Positions 17,901 through 27,675 of a stretch of DNA of 64,000 bases are shown piece by piece. Positions within the stretch are counted from its first letter, which is position 1. Every line of letters begins with the position of its first letter. The notes under the pieces are model-generated. The model had not been told where the DNA came from. It was given only the letters and a program-made list of their open reading frames with translations, and did not search any database. Origin of the DNA: Bradyrhizobium sp. sBnM-33 (lineage in GTDB: Bacteria > Pseudomonadota > Alphaproteobacteria > Rhizobiales > Xanthobacteraceae). The stretch is from contig NZ_CP136624.1 of NCBI RefSeq assembly GCF_032917945.1, forward strand, positions 4,154,001 to 4,218,000, in the 5' to 3' direction. A program made the position numbers and the translations under genes.

Positions 17901-20374
17901 CCCACGGCGGTGAGGGCGGCTTCGACCTCGGCCGAGGTCAGCTTGAGCTGCGCGCCGACATCGGAGGAAACCGTCAGCAGCGCCTGCTGCGCGCTGCGTG
18001 CGCCGGTCTGGATGGTCTCGGAGGTATTGACCACGAGGTTGGTCAGAGAACGTTCGGCGTCCTCGACATGCGACTTGATGCCGGAGGACAGCATTTCGGC
18101 GCGCGACATCAGGTCTTCGCTGGCCTGGCGGCCGCTGCTTTCGATCCGGCCGGCCACGGCCTCGATGCGCGAACCGAGCAGATCCTCGAACTGCGCCACG
18201 CGGGTGTCGATGTCGCTGGCGATGGCGCCGACCCGAGTCTCGACGCCATTGGCAATGTCGCCGACGCGGGTTTCGATGCCCTGATGAATTTCCTGGAACC
18301 GCGCCTGGATGGTGTCGGTCAAATGGGCGCTGCGGCCGTCAAGGGTCTCGGTGACGTTGGCAATGCGATGGTCGACGGCGGCAATCGCCTGTGCGGTGCC
18401 CTCGGTCAGCGAGGAGGTGAGCAGGGTGAGCCGCTGGTCGATCGACTGGATCGCCTGCGCCGCGCCATCGGTCAACGAGGTTGCCAGCGTGCCGAGCCGG
18501 CCATCGATGGTTTCAGTGACGGATTTGGCGCGGGTGTCGAAGGTCGTTTCCAGCGATTTCAGCCGGCCGTCGATGGTCTCGTCGAACGACTTGATCTTGT
18601 TGTCGAGTGAAGCGTCGAGGTTGTTGACCCGGGTGCCGAGCTGGGTTTCGAACTGCAGCAGCCGCTGATCGAGGGAAGCGGTGATCTCGCCGCTGTTCGA
18701 GACCAGGCGGGTATCGAAGGTGTCGACATAGTTCTTCAGGTTGTCTGATATCTCCTGGGTCCGCTGGCCCATGCGCTCAACGATCTCGCCGCCGAAGGTT
18801 TTGACGGTGCGGTCGAATTCGGAGATATGCCGCGTGATCAGCGCGCCCAGCGTGCCGCTGTCGCGGGCGAACTTTTCCGCAAGCTCCGAGCCCTGGTTCT
18901 TCACCAGCTCGTCGAAGGCGCTCATCTGCAGGGCGAGGCTGTCGTGCGCGTTCTCGGTCTGGCTGATCACCTTGGCGACCAGCGTGTTCACGGTCACGTC
19001 CAGCGCGTCACTGGCCTTGTCGCCGGAGGTGAGAATGCGGCTCGCCAGCCGGTTGCCGGCTTCGTCGATCTTGCCGACGAGATCACCTGAGCGCAGCTCG
19101 AGTTCGAGCAAGAGCGAGTCGGAGGAATTCTTCAGGGAGTCGTGGACCTGCTCGGTGCGGTCCGAGATGCCGTCGACGATGGTCGAGGAACGCTGCTCGA
19201 ATTCGCTGGTGATGCGGTCGAGGCGCTCGTTCAGCATCTCGTGGACGCGATCGGCCAAATCGACGAACTCGTCATGGACGTGCCCAGTCTTGAAGTTGAG
19301 GCTGGTGGTCAGCCGCTCGGAAGCGTCGAGCACTGCACGCGTGGTCTCGGCGCTGGCCTCTTCCAGACGATCGAGCAAGTCGCCGCCGCGCTCGCCGAGC
19401 GCGAGGATCATGTTATCGCCGGCATGGCTCAACGCGCTCGTGATGTGCTGGCCGCGCTCTTCCAGTGCGCCGGTGATGCTCTTTGCGACCTCGTCGACCC
19501 GTGAGGCGATCGCGTCCGAGATCAGCGCGATGTCGTGGCGCAAGTCGATCTGAACGCCGGAGATGGCACTGCGAACCTGCTCGGCCTGACCGACCAGATT
19601 GTCGCGCTGATGGGCGATGTCCTGCAGCAGCGCGCGAATGCGCACTTCGTTGTCGCTATAGGCGCGCTCCAGCGCTGCGACTTCATTGGCGACCAGCGTT
19701 TCGAGCTCGCCGGCGCGCGCGATCGCGCGCTCGACGCCGTCGCCCATCGCGGCGACTTCGCGGCGGATTGCCTGACCGACAGTCACCATCGAATCGGCGG
19801 CGGCCCCCTCGGGTTCGGAGAAGCGGATCGCGACCTGCGCCATCGACTGCGCGATCATCCGCATTTCCTGGCCGCGCCAGGCAAGGCTGGCAAGGAAGTA
19901 GAACAAGAGCACCGGCGCAAAGAACAGCGCCGCAAGCCCGGCGAGCACCAGCACGCCGCCACTCTGTCCGATCGCCGCCTGCAGCGAGGGCAGGAAGCTG
20001 ACGGTCAGAAGGGCGCAGCCGAGCACCCAGACGCCGCCAAACACGGTGGCAAGTGTGTAGACGCTGCGGGTAGGATGGTTCTTCTGGATCGCCTGCAGGA
20101 TCTGTCCAATGGTTTCGCGATCGTCATTGGCGGCGCGGCGGGGGCTGCGCGGCTCGTCGATCGGATCAAACGCCGGCCGCTCGGCGCCTGCGCGCGTGTC
20201 GAACTGCGTTTCTGAATAGGGCGGCGCGGCGGAGGGCATGATCGGCGGCGTGAGCTCACCGCCAATCGAATTTCGGCTGGGGTCGACGGTGGTATCGCTG
20301 ATGTTGAGCGCTTCCTGAATGGCGGAGAGCGCGACTTCAGTGGGATCTTTGACCTTCTTGGGATTGTTCGCCAT
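14978..20374 (-). CDS. Giant membrane-anchored coiled-coil protein, GPR/RgsE-like (polar growth)
   Basis: The 1798-residue product has a disordered cytoplasmic N-terminus, two membrane helices (about 104-127 and 139-165), then about 1400 residues of Ala/Glu/Thr/Ser-rich helix with apolipoprotein-like periodicity, including a tandem array of 44-residue units (about 786-1180). A Pro/Arg-rich linker leads to a conserved C-terminal domain with AAEMWDRYQRGESKAF and SETGLVYTLLAHAAGRLG. This layout matches the Growth Pole Ring protein of Agrobacterium and RgsE of Sinorhizobium, which organise unipolar growth. The homology call rests on architecture and remembered features, not a search. AGAGGG precedes ATG 20374, and a CtrA-like box lies 171 bases upstream. 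Confidence 0.65.
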   Translation of the reverse strand: MANNPKKVKDPTEVALSAIQEALNISDTTVDPSRNSIGGELTPPIMPSAAPPYSETQFDTRAGAERPAFDPIDEPRSPRRAANDDRETIGQILQAIQKNHPTRSVYTLATVFGGVWVLGCALLTVSFLPSLQAAIGQSGGVLVLAGLAALFFAPVLLFYFLASLAWRGQEMRMIAQSMAQVAIRFSEPEGAAADSMVTVGQAIRREVAAMGDGVERAIARAGELETLVANEVAALERAYSDNEVRIRALLQDIAHQRDNLVGQAEQVRSAISGVQIDLRHDIALISDAIASRVDEVAKSITGALEERGQHITSALSHAGDNMILALGERGGDLLDRLEEASAETTRAVLDASERLTTSLNFKTGHVHDEFVDLADRVHEMLNERLDRITSEFEQRSSTIVDGISDRTEQVHDSLKNSSDSLLLELELRSGDLVGKIDEAGNRLASRILTSGDKASDALDVTVNTLVAKVISQTENAHDSLALQMSAFDELVKNQGSELAEKFARDSGTLGALITRHISEFDRTVKTFGGEIVERMGQRTQEISDNLKNYVDTFDTRLVSNSGEITASLDQRLLQFETQLGTRVNNLDASLDNKIKSFDETIDGRLKSLETTFDTRAKSVTETIDGRLGTLATSLTDGAAQAIQSIDQRLTLLTSSLTEGTAQAIAAVDHRIANVTETLDGRSAHLTDTIQARFQEIHQGIETRVGDIANGVETRVGAIASDIDTRVAQFEDLLGSRIEAVAGRIESSGRQASEDLMSRAEMLSSGIKSHVEDAERSLTNLVVNTSETIQTGARSAQQALLTVSSDVGAQLKLTSAEVEAALTAVGTGAANSILTSAKDAQTTLVSASSDAAAQIKSLAADVERTLSAAGDATAASVLAGAREAQTTLVTASTEAASHVKSLAIDVERSLSMAGNATAEAVTAGAREAQNTLVAASTEAANQVKSLAADVERSLSVAGTATAEAVTAGAREAQSTLVAASTEAANQVKSLAADVQRSLSIAGTATAEAITAGAREAQNTLMNASAEASTQVKALAADMERSLSMAGNATAESITTGAREAQNTLITASTEAANHVKSLAIDVERTLTAVGTDTAASILGTAREAQNSFAATSAEAANQIKAIAADMERSLGSVTASTTDTIQTTAQNAQSVLVAATNEVSSKLKSTSADIERSVLAASSNFGSTMTGKTDEIVTYVQQQTDRLAQIVDSRRGSLVEALSARTTQLTTDIDRVTGDALKSIETRGQAFSQSMSTHGSEVARTITTAGDLATGAVAKSLKDLEQASRSAIDQSRQVSIAAVTEMQETSKILRTDTVALFERLREGNILLQEVLTGAHDNLNSLERALVTRVADFVSAMNDVTARNGVATQTLEDQLTVFNSKTTKALEDLGALSSEFEKHGKELVEAASVVEQANRSTSTSVADRKSQLESLVTTIDLRTTDLDQRLSRFTGLLDESLAAAEERARDIARVVAETAGAGSAAISRQFEAVRAAAENERQQTLDAMNDLYQQSTHETDAMFKQSTEKFAAMVQSMKQMAAEMHQELEATRNELRRGVLEMPQEAADNTAQMRKVIVDQIEALAELNRIVAHHGRGLDVVTSGRASVQRQEEPVMAAAAGGRNEVRMRDAGSASTLPPPDLGMPATRRAEAPPVSPVSQDPGRDGWLSDLLHRTDAGTGREAPRGRAPQAPVNPLESLSLDIGRLMDRNLAAEMWDRYQRGESKAFSKRLYTPAGQKAFDEVARKYRADRSFKQTVDRYIAEFERLLDEVAREDRGPQALRGHLTSETGLVYTLLAHAAGRLG
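16830..18015 (-). repeat. Nine in-frame 132-bp tandem repeats (44 residues each) in the GPR-like gene
   Basis: The recurring anchor AREAQ(N/S/T)TL returns every 44 residues, followed by ASTEAANQVKSLAADVERSL-like and GTATAEAVTAG-like parts. The units between about 17050 and 17780 are the most alike; the outer ones are diverged. Forty-four is four times eleven, the hendecad period of extended right-handed coiled coils and apolipoproteins. The copies should be prone to expansion and contraction by recombination. Confidence 0.8.
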
Positions 20375-20544
20375 CAGTCCGAGCCCTCTTAACTTTTACG
20401 CGCCCAGCCGTTCTTGCAAAGACCCCGCAAGCTCGAAGCTGGATTCATAATCCCCCGCGGACCGCAAGCGTGCCCGCCGGCAGCTTGTCCGCACACGTCC
20501 GCAAACATCCTATTGGTTGAGCGATACGAATGAAATGGCCGCGA

Positions 20545-20559
20545 TTAAGACATTCTTAA
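20545..20559. promoter_or_regulatory. Candidate CtrA binding site between GPR-like and Hpt genes
   Basis: TTAA at 20545-20548 and TTAA at 20556-20559 are separated by exactly seven bases, the consensus arrangement TTAA-N7-TTAA of the alphaproteobacterial cell-cycle regulator CtrA. A GTTAAC follows at 20564. The site lies in the 384-base divergent gap, 171 bases from the GPR-like start and about 200 from the Hpt gene. I see no other gene in this gap. Confidence 0.5.
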
Positions 20560-20758
20560 TCATCGTTAACAGCTTTGTTCCTTAAAGCCTTACGGATACA
20601 CAAATTTTTGGAACCGAATCTTGAATCGAGGCGGATTGTCGGCGAAAACAAGGCAAAGTTGCGGCGTATTCCGAGAACGTTCCGTTAACTGCTGTCGTGA
20701 TTGGCTGACCAAAATGCCCCTCTGGGAATCGACGCGGCGGGGCGATCCGGGTCTTGCC

Positions 20759-21136
20759 ATGCCGCTTCATCTCGAACGGGTAGAATGGATGCCATCGCCA
20801 CCGCTGGCTCCCGGCGACGGGCCGATTGATTTCGAACATCTCGACCGCATGACGTTCGGCGATGCTGGCCTCGAGCGGGAGGTATTGACGATGTTCTCGG
20901 CCCAATCGGCGAGGCTGGTGCATAGGCTCGCCGCCATGCCTGCGGATACCGGCGCGCTGGCGCACACGCTCAAGGGCTCGGCCCGTGCGATCGGCGCTTT
21001 TGCGGTCGCCGATGCCGCAGCCCGGCTGGAGGCGGCAATCGCTGGTGGCTCCGACGCATCAGCGCCGCTCGCCGAACTTGATGAGGCGGTTGCACAGGCG
21101 CAGGCAGCGATCGAAGCGATTCTGCATCGTTCCTGA
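20759..21136 (+). CDS. Hpt (histidine phosphotransfer) domain protein
   Basis: The 125-residue helical protein contains the Hpt signature LAHTLKGSARAIGAF, with His69 as the expected phosphorylated residue, preceded by EVLTMFSAQSARL as in small stand-alone Hpt proteins. Such proteins relay phosphate between hybrid kinases and response regulators in the cytoplasm. ATG 20759 was chosen because the protein-like part begins there; ATG 20714 is possible, and neither has a strong ribosome site. It is divergent from the GPR-like gene and shares the CtrA-like box; its partner kinase is not evident nearby. Confidence 0.75.
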   Translation: MPLHLERVEWMPSPPLAPGDGPIDFEHLDRMTFGDAGLEREVLTMFSAQSARLVHRLAAMPADTGALAHTLKGSARAIGAFAVADAAARLEAAIAGGSDASAPLAELDEAVAQAQAAIEAILHRS

Positions 21137-21271
21137 GCGGAAGGCGGTTCGGATCGGCCAAAATCCCGGTAAAATGCTGCCTCAGGTTTTCGGCCCGACC
21201 GCTGGCGCTGCGTGGATCGACCCGTTATAGGACTGCCGGGACTCCTTCCTATTCCGGCAGCACGAGCGATC

Positions 21272-21592
21272 ATGGCCAAAATCCACTTTATCGACCACAC
21301 GGGCGAAAAACGAACCATTGAAGTCGAGAACGGCGCGACCGTGATGGAAGCCGCGATCCGCAACGCCATTCCAGGCATCGAAGCCGAATGCGGTGGAGCC
21401 TGCGCCTGCGCAACCTGTCACGTCTATGTCGACGAGGCCTGGCGCGAGAAGGTCGGCGCTCCGTCCCCGATGGAAGAAGACATGCTGGATTTCGGCTTCG
21501 ACGTGCGGCCCAACTCGCGCCTGTCGTGCCAGATCAAGGTGAACGACGACCTCGACGGCCTCGTGGTGTCGACGCCGGAACGGCAGGCCTGA
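21272..21592 (+). CDS. [2Fe-2S] ferredoxin, adrenodoxin/FdxE type
   Basis: The 106-residue protein has the cluster cysteines Cys40, Cys46 and Cys49 (C-x5-C-x2-C) and Cys86, matching vertebrate-type (adrenodoxin-like) ferredoxins, plus an extra Cys44. The [10 protein letters not shown] segment and the EEDMLDF acidic helix used for docking to reductases and P450s are present. It is likely an electron carrier for a P450, a Rieske enzyme or cluster assembly. A ferredoxin-NADP reductase-like flavoprotein lies 0.8 kb downstream on the same strand and may be its partner. Confidence 0.92.
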   Translation: MAKIHFIDHTGEKRTIEVENGATVMEAAIRNAIPGIEAECGGACACATCHVYVDEAWREKVGAPSPMEEDMLDFGFDVRPNSRLSCQIKVNDDLDGLVVSTPERQA

Positions 21593-21788
21593 ACTCCGGA
21601 AGACGTTCAGTGCTATCAGGCGTTCGCGGTTTCTGCGAGATGGTGGCCGACCGCATATAGCGCGCAATCGGGCACGTACTCCGCGTAGGCTCCATCGGAA
21701 TACGCAGGTCCTCGCGGTAGAACGGCTCGGCAGCGACAGGGCTGCACGCGATGCCGACGATCAGGGGCCGCCAACATCGCCGCGCGCA

Positions 21789-22244
21789 TCATGTCGCCTT
21801 TGCTCCGCGGCGAATCCAGCGCTGAAAATTGGCCAGAATCTCCGGCGTCAATGGCGTTGGCTTGCGCGTGGCTTCGTCCAGCAGCACCGACACTGATTGC
21901 GCCGAGGCAACGCATTTGCCTTCGGAGAAAACCACCTGATCGAAGGTGACCGAAGTTCGTCCGAACTTGACAACGCCCAGTCCCATTTGAATCCTACCAG
22001 GCCAGCGCAATTCGGAGCGGAAATGCATGTCGAGCCGGACCATGATCCAGGTGACGCCGTCCGGCATCAGCCCGTAGCTGCGGTCCTTCATCAGCGTGAC
22101 GCGGCCGGTTTCGAAATAGGTCGCGTAGACTGCGTTATTGACATGCTGGTTGGGGTCGAGGTCGGCAAATCTCACATTGTCCGACAAGCGGTACGGAAAA
22201 TCTTCCAGACGCGGGGTCGCGTCGGGACGCAAGTGGGCGTTCAC
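21789..22244 (-). CDS. Acyl-CoA thioesterase, hotdog fold (4HBT/YbgC-like)
   Basis: The 151-residue protein has the 4HBT pattern with RFADLDPNQHVNNAVYATYFE (catalytic Asp in the DxNxHVNN region), followed by the IMVRLDMHFRSELRWPG strand. It is the normal length of single-domain thioesterases such as YbgC and FadM. It would cleave acyl-CoA or 4-hydroxybenzoyl-CoA-like thioesters in the cytosol; the exact substrate cannot be read. The 196 bases between the ferredoxin stop and this gene's stop contain no supported gene. Confidence 0.85.
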   Translation of the reverse strand: MNAHLRPDATPRLEDFPYRLSDNVRFADLDPNQHVNNAVYATYFETGRVTLMKDRSYGLMPDGVTWIMVRLDMHFRSELRWPGRIQMGLGVVKFGRTSVTFDQVVFSEGKCVASAQSVSVLLDEATRKPTPLTPEILANFQRWIRRGAKAT

Positions 22245-22293
22245 AGGGCCATCTCCGAAAGTCTCGTTTCCTTACAGCCCACTTGTCGAGTGA

Positions 22294-23430
<1,137 letters not shown>

Positions 23431-23555
23431 TTCCCAAAAAAATGACAGTTGGGCTCGCGGAGCTTTATCGGGCTCGCGGCGATCGTTGCTGGAACCGTCC
23501 GCGAAATGGCCTTAGTCTGGGGCCATTCCTTTAGCGAATTGATCAGGTGATGACG

Positions 23556-24164
23556 ATGCGCAAGCTGGCTGGATTTCAACTGATACTCCCGATCGTGATC
23601 GGGCTCGCGTTGGCTGGTGAACTCGCCGCGCAGCCGGCGGAACCTTCTGCAGCCGGGCTGTGGGAGAAGGTCGAGAAGGGCAAGCCGGTCGGGTGGTTTC
23701 TCGTCGTAGACCGCAATGGCGCCTTCGAGGGCGTGTTCGCCAAGCTCTTTTCCGAACCCGGCGATGCTCCCAATCCGACTTGCTCGAAATGCACTGACGA
23801 TCGCAAGGATGCGCCGTGGCTCGGGCTCTCGTTCATCCGGGACATGAAGCGCGACGGATTGAAATACGAGAACGGCAACGTGCTCGATCCGCGCGATGGC
23901 AAGATCTACAAAGCCAAGATGACGCTCAGTCCCGATGGGCAGACGTTGACGATGCGCGGCTATCTCGGCATTTCGCTGCTAGGCAGGGATGAGGTCTGGA
24001 CCCGCCTGCCTGATACGGCGCTGGCGCAGGTCGATCCCGCGATCATCGCAAAATATTTGCCGGCGCAGGCCGCTGCGATGAAGCAACCCGCCGGTGCGGC
24101 AAAGGCCCCCGCAGCGCCCAAGAAGACCACTGCGCCGGCACCGGTTCCTGCACCTGCGCGCTAG
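23556..24164 (+). CDS. Exported DUF2147 protein
   Basis: A signal peptide (residues 1-25, LAAQ cleavage region) precedes a DUF2147 domain with [18 protein letters not shown] and [19 protein letters not shown], then [19 protein letters not shown] tail of about 40 residues is rich in Ala, Pro and Lys. ATG 23556 is preferred over ATG 23550 and GTG 23547 because of the spacing from AGG at 23545-23547. DUF2147 proteins are periplasmic and of unknown function. The stop codon TAG is the first three bases of an intergenic repeat. Confidence 0.82.
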   Translation: MRKLAGFQLILPIVIGLALAGELAAQPAEPSAAGLWEKVEKGKPVGWFLVVDRNGAFEGVFAKLFSEPGDAPNPTCSKCTDDRKDAPWLGLSFIRDMKRDGLKYENGNVLDPRDGKIYKAKMTLSPDGQTLTMRGYLGISLLGRDEVWTRLPDTALAQVDPAIIAKYLPAQAAAMKQPAGAAKAPAAPKKTTAPAPVPAPAR

Positions 24165-24264
24165 AGCCTTTTCGGTTCTGATTGAATCAGAACCGGGCTC
24201 TAGATCTTGTTTTGACGCGTTTTCTTGACGCGAACCGGTGTCCACTTCGCTTGAAAACGCTCTA
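24162..24264. repeat. 103-bp palindromic intergenic repeat that supplies both flanking stop codons
   Basis: The element begins TAGAGC and ends GCTCTA. Inside, CGGTTCTGAT at 24173-24182 pairs perfectly with ATCAGAACCG at 24186-24195, and a second half carries TTGACGCGTTTTCTTGACGCG and CGCTTGAAAACGCTCTA. I recognise this as a common rhizobial intergenic repeat. The left TAG is the stop of the DUF2147 gene and the right CTA is the stop of the convergent SGNH hydrolase, so the element fills the gap exactly. A degenerate copy lies at 34952-35046. Confidence 0.8.
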
Positions 24265-26250
24265 ATTCAATCCGGTTCTGCCTGGTGGGCGCGGCACATC
24301 CGGCAAAACCGGTATCGGCTGCATTGGCTGCGACGTGACTTCAGGCACCGCCGCATCGAGCTGCAGCACGGCGGCGGCGGCCGGCACGGCGGCATCCGCC
24401 ATCGCGGCGTGGCCCTCGGCGCTCGGATGCACCGCGCCGCCATAGACCGCGGACAAGACCCCCCATGTCGCATCATGGATATCGGATGGCTGCTGCGATG
24501 CCGGCAGGCCTTGCGGGTAGGTCATCGCCGCGAAGTAGCTGTCGTTGGCGTCGCGGATCCAGCGCGCGCGCGGCAGATAGGCGCGGTACTCACCGGCGCT
24601 GCGGCCGCACAGCATCGGCTGGCTGGCGGCCGTGACGATATCCGGATCGAAGCTGTCGCCGGTCGCCGAGAAACACTGCCGGTCGAATTCGGGATCGTTT
24701 TCGGCGCGTGCGCAGAAGCCGTGGTTGGCGAAGCTGGCTTGATGGCTGTCAACGAAGGTCATGCGGTCGGCGCGGGGATTGCGGCACAGGATGCCGCCCT
24801 CACAGAGCGCCAGTGCCCGCAACTGCGGCAGGAATTCGCTTTCGACGAAGTTCGATACCGCCGCCAGCCGCTGCGGTTGGGCGTTGAAGGAAGGATGGAT
24901 ATCGAAGCCGGCGCGTCCGCCGGGGCAGGGCGCGCCGCCATTCGACAACGTCGGATTGGCGTAGGCGGTGTAGACCACCCGCGACAGGTCACCGCCAAGC
25001 AGCGGCTTCAGCGCCTCGCGCAGCTTGGCAAAGCCCTGCGGTAGGTCCCGCGTCATCGCGCTACGTGCGTCGTCTACCGAGGCCATCACGCCGCTGCGCC
25101 GAAACAGTGCGCGTTCGGTTGCTGTGTCCACGATGACATCGGCGACGAGGCCGGAAAAATAGATGTCGTTGGCGCCGATTGATAGCAGCACCAAGTCGAG
25201 CTGGCGGTCCGACTGGCGGCGTTTCGCGGCGGCGAGAGCTTCACGCAGCTCGGCCAGTTGCCCGTTGACGGTACCCTGGCACGCACCGCCCGATTTCGAC
25301 GGCAGGCAGTCGCGGGCGCGCTGCGAGCCGAACAGCCCGTCGGCAATGGTGGCGCCCGTGCAGGCCAGCGGCAGGTAGGTCACCGCGATATGCGGATATC
25401 GCACGGCGAGCGCCAGTGCGGTTCGCGTCTGATAGCTGTAGAGCGAACGGTGGCAGGCGGGGTTAAACCAGAGCGCACTCTGCCGCTGCCAGACGGCGAG
25501 GGAATCGGGCGCCTCGCAGGCCCGTCCGCCTTTATATCCCGCGCGGCTCGGCCGGTAATATTGCGAGGCCGCTGTGCCGAGATAGGAGCGGAAGCAGAAG
25601 CCTTCATCGGCGAGCGCAATTGGGCGGTCTGGATTTCCCTCGCCGGACGCGATGCTGTCGCCGAGACCCGCTATGAAGATGTCGCGTACCGCGATCTCGG
25701 TGAAAGCGCGCTGAGTGCCCTCCGAGCTGGATATGTCGGCGGTCACGACCGTGGTGCGGCCGTAGCGGACGCGGAGATTGACTGGTTCGGCGCAGTCGAA
25801 AGTGGAAGTTTGCGGGCCGTCGCCGTCGTCGACCGTCCAGGCGCAGGTCGCGCCGACCGGCACCGGGCCCGTCAGTCGGATCACGACCGGATGATCGATC
25901 GGTGTCAGATAGCTTTCTTTGACGTTGTCGCGCGTGCAGGGCTCGCTGACGCGGCCGGCGAGATCGATGCAGAGCCGGTTCACGGTATTGCGTGCCCAGC
26001 CGCGGCCGTCGCTCTGGATCGCCAGCACCTGCTCTGAAGCCAGCACGCTGCGGCCGCGTCCGCTTTCGGCATGCAGCAGGAAATCCCGCTCCTCGCGGAA
26101 CAGGCGGAAGCGGTTGCGTACTTCCCAAGAAATCTGCAGCGGCCCGTAGCCCCCGGCGGTCTGGGCTTCCGCCGCGGACGTGATTATTCCAATCAGCACG
26201 CCGGCAAGCAGCGCGACCGACATCATCGAACGTGAGAGAATTCCAGCCAT
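24262..26250 (-). CDS. Large secreted SGNH/GDSL hydrolase
   Basis: A signal peptide (residues 1-29, AEAQ) is followed by an all-beta N-terminal domain (about 30-190) and a lipase-type SGNH domain. Block I reads GLGDSIASGEGNPD with the nucleophile Ser, block III GANDIYF with Gly and Asn, and block V HPSAEGHAAM with the catalytic His. Twelve or more cysteines suggest disulfides and an extracytoplasmic site. The 662 residues are far longer than simple GDSL esterases because of the N-terminal domain and large insertions. It probably hydrolyses an ester in envelope or exopolysaccharide material; the substrate is unknown. Confidence 0.85.
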   Translation of the reverse strand: MAGILSRSMMSVALLAGVLIGIITSAAEAQTAGGYGPLQISWEVRNRFRLFREERDFLLHAESGRGRSVLASEQVLAIQSDGRGWARNTVNRLCIDLAGRVSEPCTRDNVKESYLTPIDHPVVIRLTGPVPVGATCAWTVDDGDGPQTSTFDCAEPVNLRVRYGRTTVVTADISSSEGTQRAFTEIAVRDIFIAGLGDSIASGEGNPDRPIALADEGFCFRSYLGTAASQYYRPSRAGYKGGRACEAPDSLAVWQRQSALWFNPACHRSLYSYQTRTALALAVRYPHIAVTYLPLACTGATIADGLFGSQRARDCLPSKSGGACQGTVNGQLAELREALAAAKRRQSDRQLDLVLLSIGANDIYFSGLVADVIVDTATERALFRRSGVMASVDDARSAMTRDLPQGFAKLREALKPLLGGDLSRVVYTAYANPTLSNGGAPCPGGRAGFDIHPSFNAQPQRLAAVSNFVESEFLPQLRALALCEGGILCRNPRADRMTFVDSHQASFANHGFCARAENDPEFDRQCFSATGDSFDPDIVTAASQPMLCGRSAGEYRAYLPRARWIRDANDSYFAAMTYPQGLPASQQPSDIHDATWGVLSAVYGGAVHPSAEGHAAMADAAVPAAAAVLQLDAAVPEVTSQPMQPIPVLPDVPRPPGRTGLN

Positions 26251-26338
26251 GGCGTCGTTTGACGTTAGCGGTAAGGCAGAAATAAGAGAATGAGGCAGCT
26301 CTGCCTCAAAAGACCAGACGGTGCAGATAACGACGCCG

Positions 26339-27403
26339 TTACCGGCCTCGGGAATGCCGGCCCTCGACCGGTTGCCGCACCCGGGCCTTGGCGGTGCACG
26401 CTTCGCCGAGCCGACGGCGGTCCAGCCAAGGCTGCACCACGCTGAGCCAGAGTTCGCGCGTGCCCATGATCCAAATCGAGATGCCGAAGGGAATCAGGAA
26501 GTACAGGATCCGGAATACCACCAGCGTCGCCAGTAATTGTTCCTTGCCGAACTGCGGCAGCGCCACCAGCATCGCGGCATCGAATACCCCGATGCTACCG
26601 GGTGCATGGCTGGCAAAACCGAGCAGCGTTGCCAGGATGAATACCACCGCCAACGAAATGAAATCGATGTGCGGCGCGATCGGCATCAGCAAATACATCG
26701 CCAGCGCGCAGAAGCCGAGATCGACGACGCCGATTAGGACTTGCAGCAACGTCAGCCTCGCCGAGGGCAGCACCACTTTCCAGCCGTTCTGGCCGAGTTC
26801 GCGGCGCCCTTCGCCCAAGAGCAGCCAGATGAAATAAACGGCGATGCCGGCAAGGCAGCCGATCGCGATCAGCCGGTTCATTGCCGGCGGCAGCAGGTCC
26901 ATCGCCGACGCCGCCTCAGGATGCCAGGCCATGCCGATGCCGAGCACAAACAGATTGCCGAGCCAGAAGGTCAGGCCGGAGAGGAAGCAGATCTTGGCGA
27001 CATCGATCGCAGTCAGGCCGTAGTCAGAATAGATCCGAAACCGGATCGCGCCGCCGGTGAAGACGGTGGCGCCGACGTTGTGACCGATGGTGTAGCTGGT
27101 GAAGCTCGACATCGCCGCGATGCGGTAGGGGACGTGCGTCTTGCCAATCGTTCGCAATGCGAAGAAATCATAGAAGGTCAGCGTGAAGAACGCGCCTACT
27201 ACGCACAGTGCCGCCAGCGCGATCCGATGCGGGGCGATTTCGGTCAGGGCCGTCAAAACAACCCCAGTGTCGACGCCCTTCAGGGTGCGAACCAGATGGG
27301 TGATCGCAAGAATGATGATGAGAAGACTCGCAGCGATCCCCAGCCGTTTCCAGCCGATCTTCTCCTTGAAGCCACGCCTGAGCGCGGTCAGCAGCCGATG
27401 CAT
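26339..27403 (-). CDS. YbhN/lysylphosphatidylglycerol synthase-type transmembrane (UPF0104) protein
   Basis: The 354-residue protein has about eight membrane helices and the family features TSYTIGHNVGATVFTGGAIRFR and LGFASHAPGSIGVFD that mark the flippase-like domain of MprF and its stand-alone YbhN relatives. The soluble synthetase domain (DUF2156) of full MprF is absent. Likely roles are lipid translocation or anchoring of a lipid-modifying enzyme in the inner membrane. The last 25 residues are basic. It lies 88 bases upstream of the SGNH hydrolase on the same strand and may share its transcript. Confidence 0.85.
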   Translation of the reverse strand: MHRLLTALRRGFKEKIGWKRLGIAASLLIIILAITHLVRTLKGVDTGVVLTALTEIAPHRIALAALCVVGAFFTLTFYDFFALRTIGKTHVPYRIAAMSSFTSYTIGHNVGATVFTGGAIRFRIYSDYGLTAIDVAKICFLSGLTFWLGNLFVLGIGMAWHPEAASAMDLLPPAMNRLIAIGCLAGIAVYFIWLLLGEGRRELGQNGWKVVLPSARLTLLQVLIGVVDLGFCALAMYLLMPIAPHIDFISLAVVFILATLLGFASHAPGSIGVFDAAMLVALPQFGKEQLLATLVVFRILYFLIPFGISIWIMGTRELWLSVVQPWLDRRRLGEACTAKARVRQPVEGRHSRGR

Positions 27404-27675
27404 TCATCCTCCCGGCGGGCGCAATACGTAAAGATGGGCCTGTCACGACGGGTGACAGTCGACGGTCAGAGGCACCGTGCGCGAAACCCATAAGCCAAAA
27501 CCGGGCCGTTGTGCAGCCCTTGACAAGCATGCCTTTTGGCGTCGTTCGTCGCCTTTGTCATACGCCATACATATGTCGCCGCGTTAACGATTTTGAGTCG
27601 CAACGAGGTCCGTTCCGCGGGCTCTTTTTGCCGCGCCGTTCCGTCCGTTCCATCGCGGCGTTTTCGCGGCCTTCA

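Noticed and set aside
16830..18015. Regular 132-bp units considered as a CRISPR array or minisatellite
   Set aside because: The units are contiguous, in frame, without unique spacers and encode a consistent 44-residue helical repeat.
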